From Reticulitermes speratus (taxonomy: Eukaryota; Arthropoda; Insecta; Blattodea; Rhinotermitidae): DNA of 64,000 nucleotides. The stretch lies in the NCBI GenBank assembly GCA_021186555.1, contig JAJKFL010000002.1, positions 9,919,001 through 9,983,000 on the forward strand, written 5' to 3'. The translations under genes were made by a program, and so were the position numbers. Positions 51,801 to 60,908 of the stretch are shown piece after piece. Under the pieces are notes generated by a model, which was given only the letters and a program-made list of their open reading frames with translations, had not been told where the DNA came from and did not search any database. Each line of letters opens with the position of its first letter. Within the stretch, counting starts at the first letter, position 1.

Positions 51801-54800
51801 CACAAAGCCTGGAAGGGAAACTACAATAGGGCAGAAGGCCCAGAACACCACAAGTACAAAGTGGCCTTTAATAAGAACTATGGACAGAGGACAGCCATGC
51901 CATATGAAAAAAAGAATATTGTGTTCAATACTTACATTGTTGTACCTTCCTAAAGCATCATAGTCACACCAACAGAGCAAATGTGAACGAAGATAATGAG
52001 GCTGTTGACGGACATCCCAGTAACAGGTAGGCTGTGGAGCAGCATTCAAATTAATAAATTTCTTTATACAAAGGATCTGAATGTAAATGGGCAGAACATG
52101 GATAAGACACATGTAGCAATGACAGTTTGGTCCCAAAGTGACTGTGGTGTGAACTTTGATTCAGATCATCATCATGTCCACACTGGCATTGGGAGCCACC
52201 CAGACTCCTATCCAATGGGCACCAGGATCTAATTCCCCAAAAGTAGATTAGCTGGAGCATGAAGCTGACCACCCACCTTGTTGCTGAGGTTAAGAATGTG
52301 TGAAGCTTTACTTGTTCTGTTTACTTTCTGAAGTTTTAATGTGGGTTAGTAGGACAGGACAATGAGAAAAATGTAAGGAGCGATATGCCAGGGTACTGTG
52401 CTGAAACATAATTTGGAGAGAAAAACTTTATGCTTTATAGGCTACATTTTGTCTTCAATGTGTTACATACACAGTAATTAGTAGCCTACAGATTTACACA
52501 AACTCTTTTAAAATGCACTTGCAAAATGAAAATGATGGCACTCTTACCATGCGTGATGTACATTCTAAATACTGCTCCCTTATTTCTTGGTGGCACTCTT
52601 GATACAGAGTTCTCATATCAATTAACTTCTGCCTGTCCCAAATCAACAGCAATACAAGTAGTTCACTCTCTACTAGTGCAGTTTCTAGGTACCTGGCCAA
52701 ACATTCATTCTCATTTAAAATGCTCTCCAGTTTGCAAAGTTCATGTTCATTCCTATACTTCCTTATATGTAAGACATCCATTTTAACTGCTTCTTCTACA
52801 GCTGGCAAAACTTCATTTTGCACCATGAGAGAGACTTGTTTTTGCCTGCATTCACTTTCTCCTCAAGCAGTGGAGTACTGAGTTCTAATGTCATCGAATG
52901 AAACAGTCAATTTTGAGGTTTCTATGTCATTCGTTATATCCTTTAAACTTTTCAATGGCTGCCTTTTTTCCTTGATCACTTCCCAACATACATACGTACT
53001 CCAGCATCATTTCAGTATAGCTCTCATCCAATTCCTCCAGCCGGTCACCTTCAAATTCTGCTCTTGAACATTCATTCGATTCCAAACACCACTTCATCAT
53101 CATCTTTGTGGAAAAATCAAACTGACAACACTCTTTCTTATACATTTCTAAGGGCAATTGACTTATAAACTGAGGAGCAGATTTCAGACTTTGAAGCTCA
53201 GCTGCTAACTTTGCAAAACCCCGTAGCGATTTAAGCAATCTCCCTGAGCTGAAGAGACTCTTCGTAGAAGTTGCATGCACTGCTGTTCTTCTGCCAGCAA
53301 AGTGTAATGAGCTGCTTTCTCTTGCTGCTCTAGCTGTTGCATACCAGAACTTACACACCGCTTTTCATATTCACGGTCTTTTGAAGTCGAGTAAGTGTAT
53401 TGATGTGAGAGTCAATTATCTCTGTTTGTTCAGTGATGGAGCAATTATCTTCAACTGCAGTTTCTTGAAGGCTATTGGGAAAAAGCTCGCTGAATGCATC
53501 ATCAAGTTCTTTTCCATACCAACCTCACCAGCCACAACCATAGCTTGAAAATTCCAACATCCAAAAATCATGCACTGCACTATAGTGACAAGCACTCTGG
53601 GCTATAAGGCCAAGGGGCTGAAGGGTAATACCAGTGGACAGATAAGGTGAAGCCTTAAGTGCTGACATTTCCACTGTAACTGGGTGAAGGTCAAACAGTT
53701 GAACGTAGATGTGTGATGTAAACTTGCATGAAGTTAAGTTTGTGTTGGAACCGCCCAACGTGATATATTCTATAGCATTTAAATTTATCAATGCTGAATT
53801 TATTACTTTACAGAATTATCTTTTCTGCTTAGCTTTAGCTTTCCTTGGGTTTATGGCCTTCCATTTCCACAGTAATCTGTTCTCAAACAGTCTACATACT
53901 CTTAGAATTATAATGTACATATCTGCAAGTTTTGACTTTTGGTCAGGGATAGACACATTCTTTAAACTTTTTAAAGGGCTAGCCAAAATTGTTAAGGGAC
54001 TAACAGTGGCTGCCAAAACTCAGTACTCTTGCCAGTAGATGGCAAATAGGTCCATTCTCATCATGATGGTGAATTAAATTGCAGCAGCATCCATGGAAAT
54101 TTCTTTCATGACCAACTCCAAATATAATCATTCCCAGTTATTTTTCCCTTCACGCCATCACTAAATATACTTGTTTTATGTTCTCTGAAAGTTTGAGTTT
54201 TCATGCCTTTTAAAGATTGTAAATTGAAGAGGAGCAGATTTTTTCCATAGTGAAGTAGGAAAGCATGAAATGCTGACATAAAGAATCTGGTCTAGGATGC
54301 ATGTTGGAGCTTCATAATTCTGGATGAAGTGGTTAACATGAACGAGGTACTGGCCTCTACTCCTAGGTGGTACCCAGACATACTCACTGCACATCAACTG
54401 TACGTTACATATCAAGCAGTTCAGTGATGTACTACGAGTACGTAACAAATAATATAGATTTTGTTTTGATGTGAATCCAAAGAAAAGTATATTTGAACAA
54501 GAGTTATTTATTTTATATCACCCATACACGTTTCATGTCTAGGAGAACCGAATACAGCCAGCTGTTCAGAAAATGCTGTTAATAAATTCTGTTACATGCA
54601 GCAGACATTTTAGATGACAGCATGAAATTTTCACTTGTCTGATGCATTGCTTTCTTATGAACTTTCAAGCCATGAGTTTGACTGTGCAAAATAAGTAATG
54701 ATATGAAGGTCATGCCTTCTTGGATGTGATGCCATGTAGTTTGGCATGTGGGTACTGACATTTTGGAGGAACCTGGTAGCATCTTTGTTTTGAATATCTC

Positions 54801-57800
54801 TTATACTGAGAAGGTACCTATGTGTTACATCCCATAAGTCTGTAACCTTAAAATTGACTGCTATGAGAATTTCAAATCAATAGTTAATGAAGATGAACTT
54901 GCAATTGATATGGGTAATCATCTCCTGACTCGAGGACAGGTAAAAACTTGGTGTTGTACATAAAACTTGGAACAGGTGGTCTGAAAGCGTTCATAGCATC
55001 CTGCAAACTGAGCAGCAAATGATCCTGTTGATATTGTGTAACTCGCACACCAGCAACTGTGCCGTCATCCTGTACTCCGACATACACAATGCCACCCAAT
55101 CCTGAATTCAGGAAACCACACAGATTCCTATAAGCAGAATGTATACAATCAGATCAAGAATAAGTTATAACTTCTGTCGAGGGAAACATGCAACTGTACG
55201 AAACCTGTCATTTGTTTCAAGAAAATACAGCATTGAATTAAATCCTCATTCAGAACTGAAACTGGTGAGAGGCCACTAATTCTTTCCTTGATGTACCGGA
55301 CTTTAAAATTCCGTCCTTCAGAGGAAAGCCATTTCAACAAAATATCATGAATTTCTCAATTCATACAAATTAAATTTTGTTAAAACATTTTAGTAAAGCA
55401 TCTTCATAGAGACTGACTTGGTCTCTCAATTTCCAAATTCTTATAGGTCAGGTAATGCCCTAGACATGTTACTAACCTTCAGAAGAAATACTCAGTAGTT
55501 TTGTGTTATGGGTTTTCATTAGTAAGAGAAACTACTAACATAAATGACAGAACAAATTAAAAATTCTTGAAAAACATGGGGAGTCAGGATACTGTAGTCA
55601 GTATAGTGACTAGGCCACAGCCTGGATAAGTGAGGAATCGTGATTTGATTCCCAGCAGGGTCAGGGGATTTTCTGTTTTCAAAAATGTCCAGACCTCTTC
55701 TGGGGCCCACCCAGCCTACTATTCAGCAGGTACCTGAGGTAAAACGGCTGGGGTGTGAAGCTGACCCCTCACAGCCATGTAGTGCCGATGTTATGAACAA
55801 GTGGAGCATATACTTCTACTCCCCTATGTACCTTGAGAAACATGCTCTGTCACAAACTCCATACACACTGAAATTTTATTGTGTGACCGACCACATCAAA
55901 TTTAGTTTTATTTTTATCAACAACTACAATAGCTTGAATACTTTCCAGAAGATTCATTTTCTTTGAGAACAGACAATATAAACTTGTGTGTTTGATGAAG
56001 TCTGAAATCTTGGATCATTAGATGGGAATCTTAAGCAGCATACAGTTTTCTTCTCTTCTGATTGATTCCACAGAATAGAGTCCTTCTTGAGAAGTTTATA
56101 GTCACCTAGTCAAAAAACTACCTTTCTGTATGGAACTTGAAGGTTCATTACTGTATTCAGAAGATTGAGTTACTAGACTTCATCCTGAGCAAAATTATGC
56201 AGTACACAGTCTCTCACCCTATTTCCTTGAGATTAATTTTAATAATATCCTCCCATCTACATCTAGGTCTTCAAAGTCGTCTCTTCCCTTCATGTTTACT
56301 GACTGAGCTCTTGGTTGCATATAATATTATTTTGGAACTCATCTAGGCCAGCTTTTAAGTGAAAGCCATGTTTTTCTGGAGTCATCTGTAAAATGACCCA
56401 ATAACAAAGATGGGGAATTAATTTTAACTGTAAATGTAAAATAAGCTGGTGAAACTTATGTTGAACCAATTACATGATCCAGTGTGTCGAGGAGAATATT
56501 TCTTGAAACTTCTAAATCGATGTTCAAGTCACTTTATGGGTTTCTATTTGTATGCGTTTGTTTGTGTTTCATATCAGAGGAGGCTTAGGCTAAAAGAGTT
56601 CAGTGATCATTGATCTAGACAATAACAAGTATCATATAAGAATTATTTTTATTTTATCTGAGATGTATTGAGTCATTATTTATGTACTTTACGAATTTAT
56701 TTAAAACACTGTATATATCCCGCAATAAGTGGTTTTATATAAGATACTCCCACTACCATGTTTATATATAAGTGAAGCTATATGTTATACAAAATCAAAT
56801 ATTGAAAAGATGAAGTTAAATGATGAAATCCATGACCATTGTACATGCTATAAATAGATCTTCATGTTCAATTCTGCAGAACTACTCTTTTTAAAAATAA
56901 TGTTGCAAATATGGGTATTAAATTATACAATAAATTGCCAAACAAAGTAAAGAAATTTTAAAAGTTACAGAAATTTAAAAGAAAGTTGAAATATTTTTTA
57001 CTGCAACATATCTTTTACTCTGTGGATGAATATATGTCTTATTGAATATTTTCTATCGCTTGTTCATTACTGTGCATGTTTTTTTTGTTTAGAAGCCCTG
57101 TCAGGGAAGATATTAATATTTGAAATCATGAAAGTGTACTGTAATGTTGGTTTTATTTTTCTGTGATGTATGATTTGTGAATTGATGTCTGGTGAATTGT
57201 ATGCTGTGCGTAATGAATTTGAAGTGACTGGTTTCATATGTGTGTGACTGAGTGGAGTGTAAAAATAAATAAATAAATATATACTACAGGGATATGACTG
57301 TTAATAAAAGTTACTGTTTCTACTTCTAGTGACAGGCAAGTTGTTAAATCCTTGTTAAATCAGGCTTTAACGTAATTTGTTTTATACAAATAAATAAACT
57401 TTAGTGGCTGTCATTTCTTAAAGAGAACCTAACTAATTGTTTGGGAAATGAAGCCTGTCCCATGTAACCGACAACTGATATGCTTTGTTGTTCATTATGG
57501 TGTCATACTAAAGACTGCTACATTACTGTACTTCATTCATCCACAGAAATACAGAATCGTGTTTGGCATCCATAATATTTGCCATATTTTCCGGTGCTTC
57601 AAAAATGTCCCCTAAAATTAATCTGTATCGTTTTCGTCGTAGGGTTTTCAAAGCAAATATGGTGAAACCGCGAAGTCCTGTTAATGTTTGAAGCCTGTTT
57701 TAATTTCATGTCAGTAGACCGTGATAAGTGCTGGCGGAAACGTGGCATTATATATAAACCAAATGTTCATATTTACTATTTATTGGTTTTATCATGGTAC

Positions 57801-58220
57801 TGTTATGCTTAGTTTATCTCGTTCCAGCATAACGAGTTACAATTCCTAATATATTATTCGTACAGATCGTATTATACTTTGTTTATAAATTCATGATGCT
57901 TCTTATACATCCATAAATACGGTAGTCATACATTACTACTGTCGTCAGAATCTGTAAATAAAAATTCTTCGAATAAACGTACCATACGAAACGGATTAAG
58001 ATGTGGAACAAAGTATTTTCTTCATACAGTACCTGGATATTGCGTTTCGCGTCCTGGTGTTTTCGTAAGTGTTGATACACCACGGAGGTACATCATGAAC
58101 ACTTATATTACGATGACCCTTGAATTCGTGAGTTTGGTCTTCCTCGATGTTTAGCACTTCATTTCTTACATAATATTTAGGTATACGTTTTAAGGACGTG
58201 TTACAGTTATTGCTCTCCAT
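48849..58220 (-). CDS. SLFNL1: Schlafen-like protein with AlbA_2 domain (SLFNL1-like)
   Basis: Five exons on the minus strand whose phases all agree: 58220-58033, 55127-54899, 52031-51936, 50615-50451 and 49031-48849 (TGA), 286 residues. Exon 1 starts MESNNCN and has VLNIEEDQTHEFKGHRNISV with PPWC, the part before the fold. The exon 1-2 joint reads NAISRNLCGFLNSGLGGIVY, then VGVQDDGTVAGV, the signature of the Schlafen AlbA_2 domain (nucleic-acid binding, putative nuclease-like fold). Exon 3 has RSHLLCWCDYDALGRYNN. Exon 4 has GIIPMSYVVEISVIPLDCND, LMPNSKI and IYFRKHSTLVK. Exon 5 is charged and helical (YSFHDVEEHVRTEVW). The donor after exon 2 (gttcat) is weak, the least sure border. The cellular role in insects is not known to me. 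Intron 2, 52032-54898, contains a HAUS3-like segment on the same strand. Confidence 0.83.
50705..51005 (+). mobile_element. tRNA-derived SINE, family A
   Basis: Plus-strand copy: B-box-like 'ccggggttctagtccttgc', 'gcaagagattttctcttctcc', 'gttctttcccaggggtaaa', 'attgctggggcatgaag', 'gtaccaaggttaaaattgag' and 'ccttcatggcatggacaggg'. The head is worn. It lies in the intron upstream of Schlafen-like exon 4. Confidence 0.8.
51575..51655. mobile_element. Foldback MITE, left part
   Basis: 'ggttatgatgctccctgg', 'gtaattaccagtgtttggaag' and 'aatctgctgccatcattttcagcc' correspond to the left arm; on the minus strand this ends in CUGAAAAUGAUGGCAGCAG. Confidence 0.5.
52185..52325 (+). mobile_element. SINE family A, partial copy
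   Basis: 'gggagccacccagactcc', 'agctggagcatgaagctgacc', 'gctgaggttaagaatgtg' from the family body. Confidence 0.65.
52548..53520 (-). pseudogene. HAUS3: HAUS3-like (augmin subunit) segment with several frame breaks
   Basis: Read on the minus strand from 53518, successive frames give YGKELDDAFSELFPNSLQE, then DREYEKRCVSSGMQQLEQQE with LLAEEQQCMQLLRR, then LAAELQSLKSAPQFISQLPL with EMYKKECCQFDF, then VQNEVLPAVEEAVKM and TLYQECHQEIREQYLECTSR. Order and spacing match augmin subunit 3, a coiled-coil protein of spindle microtubule branching; the FISQLPLEMY and LPAV blocks are the best anchors. The frame changes near 53379-53382 (A/T run), 53215-53222 (homopolymers) and 52942-52950, and again around 52870-52900 where TGA also occurs. 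It ends at a donor-like ATG|gtaaga (52547). Later exons are not found. Both decay and base-calling errors are possible; its nesting inside another gene, the number of breaks and the missing rest favour a duplicated fragment. Confidence 0.55.
53525..54060 (-). other. Coding-like frames upstream of the HAUS3-like segment, unrecognised
   Basis: Minus-strand frames at 53791-53525 (SALKASPYLSTG, LQPLGLIAQSA) and 54016-53816 (LKSLKNVSIPDQKSKLADMY, RLFENRLLWKWKAI) have protein-like composition but no domain I know. They could be a worn 5' part of the same fragment. Confidence 0.25.
54715..54850. mobile_element. Foldback MITE
   Basis: The left arm is 'cttggatgtgatgccatgtagtttggcatgtgggtactgacattttgg', and 'aggaacctggtagcatcttt' and 'gaaggtacctatgtgttacatcccataag' form the right side. 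It sits just beyond the 3' side of Schlafen-like exon 2, in the intron. Confidence 0.7.
55585..55860 (+). mobile_element. tRNA-derived SINE, family A
   Basis: Head with A-box-like 'agtatagtgactaggcc' and B box 'gtgatttgattcccagc', then 'ggtcaggggattttctg', 'ggggcccacccagcctac', 'ggtaaaacggctggggtgtg' and 'gtaccttgagaaacatgc'. Confidence 0.82.
56060..56290 (-). repeat. LINE 3'-end fragment, AGTT family
   Basis: On the minus strand: a worn RPRCRWEDIIKINL-type peptide at 56285-56230, then 'aatgaaccttcaagttcc', 'ctcaagaaggactctatt'. It lies in Schlafen-like intron 1. Confidence 0.6.
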
Positions 58221-58784
58221 TACACTGAGAAGTGGCTCTTTACAATTCCAGTCTCACTATCCTGCCGTCTTCTGTAGGTGACTGAAGAGGAAAGAGAGTA
58301 GCACACGGATAATCGGACGGTCTTCATAACAATGCACTGCTAATGTTTTCACTCTGACGCCAACAGCTTTGTTATTTGTAACCGCACTGTTTTCAAAGCC
58401 TTTCACTTAGTACATATTAATAGAAACAAGCTCATTGTTGTCAGATGTTTTTGCCAAGTTTATTGTCTGCGACAATTGACAATAAAGTGATGACAGCAGA
58501 AACAAGTCATGTAAAATGAGATTATTTAAACCAAGTAAATTTAAAGTAGATTCGGTAAATAAATGTGAACAATACAATAGTTTTTCGACGTGCGAATTGC
58601 AGGTTGTCGTCATTTTCACCTTTAATCTAATGCGAATTTTACCCAGATATTGCATACTACTGTATCTGCTGCTGATGTTACTCACTTGTATCTTCCAGGC
58701 ATGGTATAAGTGCTTTATATTCATAGTTTTAGGGACGCGTGTTTTACTTAACAAAACATTTATACAACAGATGAAACTGACGTG

Positions 58785-59870
58785 GTATATCTAGAATTTT
58801 TGGGCCCCCATGCAAATTCACTGATGGGCCCCGTCGTACCAATGAGGTACATGACCACTTATTTTAAGTTGCAATAATTAGATTTGGGTTTCAAATAAAA
58901 CGGTTTATTTAAATTTTCTTTCATTTAATTATATGCAGAATCGATCTGATTATCACATCGGGGACATCTGTAGTCTTTAAGTGAATTTTAAATTTTGCGA
59001 TTTTTAGATAGGAGGTTAGAAGACAGCGGATTCTGAGCAACCATGCACTGCATTTTATCTGCTCTTAGTTTCTGAGTGCATATGATTTTTATTTGTTAAT
59101 GACCTTCCCAAATATTTGGCGTTTGTCACAGTTTCGATACCTGTTAAATAATTTTACTTCATGCAGTCTTGAGACCGGCTTTGCAAACAAGAAATTTGTA
59201 TCTGCAATAAATTAATTGAAGACAAACTAAGCATGGAAGATTGACGTAGAGCCATCCACCAGAGTATATCTTTCTGCTCTTGTTTACTGCCTGTACAATT
59301 AATGTGGATACTATCCTTAAAGGTCAAGGGTTATCTGCTCTTCGTATTTTTTTCTTTGCAGATTATAATAAAAGACTAAAAGTGCTGATTGGTGCATTAG
59401 TTTTGGGAGAGCCTTCGGATGTGATGTGTGGTATGTATGTATGTACATATGTATGTGCGTATTTATTTATTTATTCATTTATTCATTCATTCCTCGTTCA
59501 TTTATATTTGGGTCTGCAGGCATTTGCCTAATGGAAGTTGACGTCCGAAGAAAGGCCAAAAAAGTGCTTCACATTATGAATATTTCTATAAAAATTAGAA
59601 AGCGTGTGGAAGGAAATGGTTGTGGCCAGTAACGTAGATAAACTTTAGAACCTCCCCCCCCCCCTCCCGGTAGTCGATAATCGGGGCCCTTCTAGCATTA
59701 TTAGCAAAGTTACTCACAGATCTCATACGAGGGACCCAGAATACTGCCTTCTGTCAGAAAAACGGAATCCAATCCAAAAGAAATCATAACAGATGTTGGT
59801 TGGTATCAGGGGACCCCCACGCCGCGGTGTTTGGCGGGGGCCATATCTACGCCAATGGTTGTGGCTTAGT
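58785..59870. mobile_element. Nonautonomous transposon remnant (gggcccc-rich ends)
   Basis: 'tggtatatctagaattttt', 'gggcccccatgcaaattc' and 'gatgggccccgtcg' at the left face 'ggggacccccacgccgcgg', 'ggcgggggccatatctacgcc' at the right, roughly inverted. The interior has no transposase I can read. The ends are provisional. Confidence 0.4.
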
Positions 59871-60045
59871 TTGAGGTACTAACCTTGTATTTGCTTGGCA
59901 GAAATGAAGGAAATTACAAAAACTCTGTCAGGATATGTGGTGTCCAAGCCGAGAACGGAATCTGTGATCTCCCAAGTATGAAACAGGAGTGTTATACACA
60001 TGACCTTGATTTTTGGTAAATGCAGAGTGTCCGGATAAGTATATA

Positions 60046-60076
<31 letters not shown>
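60046..60076. repeat. AT microsatellite
   Basis: A pure (AT)n tract of about 30 bp. Confidence 0.95.
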
Positions 60077-60077
<1 letters not shown>

Positions 60078-60324
60078 AGATTTGTATCTCGAAACTTCGA
60101 GAGTTTTCTTTTGTAATGGTGCAAACCGGACGTCTGTATAATGAACGGATTTTAAACCTTTTTTTTTCTTCGGATACTCATCATCCGGACACCCCGTACA
60201 TAATTTAGCGACACATGAAGTGGGTTGGAAGGCTGAGAATGCAGTCTATTTGTGGACGTTTGTTTTGATGGTAATGCCTCTTAACAGGCACTCTCTTATC
60301 CAACTTAATATCACCTACTGGATG

Positions 60325-60560
60325 AGGAACCTGTACCACAGTTCAGGCAGTTAGTTGTGGGACTCTCACCAAGGAGGATTGGGTTCAATCCCAGTGTAAT
60401 CTATATAGAATTTATGGTGGACGTGGCACTTGAGGTTTCTCCTATGAGCACTTTTGTTTACCGCCAGTGGTCCACTCACAACTATCATCTTCTTAGTAAA
60501 TAGTCCTATATGAGGCTGACGCACTAAGAGACTCTGCCGAACCAAATTCCTATTATCATC
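60325..60560 (+). repeat. tRNA-SINE-like element
   Basis: 'ccacagttcaggcagttag' and 'ggattgggttcaatcccag' are spaced like A and B boxes. The 'cgtggcacttgaggtttctcc' and 'ttagtaaatagtcctatatgaggctgacgc' blocks follow. No second copy in the window. Confidence 0.5.
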
Positions 60561-60908
60561 ATCTTAGTTTGTACTGTAGCAGTGTAAAATGTCCACGTGT
60601 GCACAAGTCCATGAGTATATCATATAAAAATGAAAGTATTCACATTATTAGAAATATTAAGCCTTTCAAAACCTAGTTAGTTAACTGTTAGAACGTTAAT
60701 GAACATTGAAGGCTCAGTGCTACTTAGTTTGTAGATTGTGTCCGTCTGATATTTGTAACAGAACACAGCACTTTGAAGACAGTTTCTGTTCTGTGTTAAA
60801 ATTTTCATAAAAGCTCTTGACACCAAACTCTTATTATGAAGTTAAAAGCCACTGTAATTGCAGTTATGTAAAATGTGATAAATAACTCTGTGACAGCTCT
60901 TTACAAGG

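Larger units (their letters stand above)
58221..60908. other. Intergenic region between divergent Schlafen-like and dioxygenase genes
   Basis: It holds a transposon remnant at 58790-59870, an AT microsatellite at 60046-60076 and a SINE-like piece at 60330-60560. The frame at 58516-58794 is hydrophobic but shows no homology I recognise. Both promoters should lie here. Confidence 0.55.

Noticed and set aside
51714..52136. A 140-codon minus-strand frame taken as one gene
   Set aside because: Only 52031-51936 is coding (an exon of the Schlafen-like gene); the rest of the frame is intron read-through.
51714..52272. Further 3' exons of the HAUS3-like segment
   Set aside because: No frame downstream of the donor at 52547 matches the C-terminal coiled coil of the family.
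55149..55340. Minus-strand frame with KWLSSEGRNFKVRYIKERISG considered as a Schlafen-like exon
   Set aside because: Exon 1 (ends 58033) joins exon 2 (starts 55127) in phase and gives the expected NAISRNLCGFLNSG; no room or need for an exon here.
58407..58794. Open frames of 92-115 codons on both strands near 58.4-58.8 kb
   Set aside because: Hydrophobic low-complexity composition, overlapping on both strands, no domain and no splice support.
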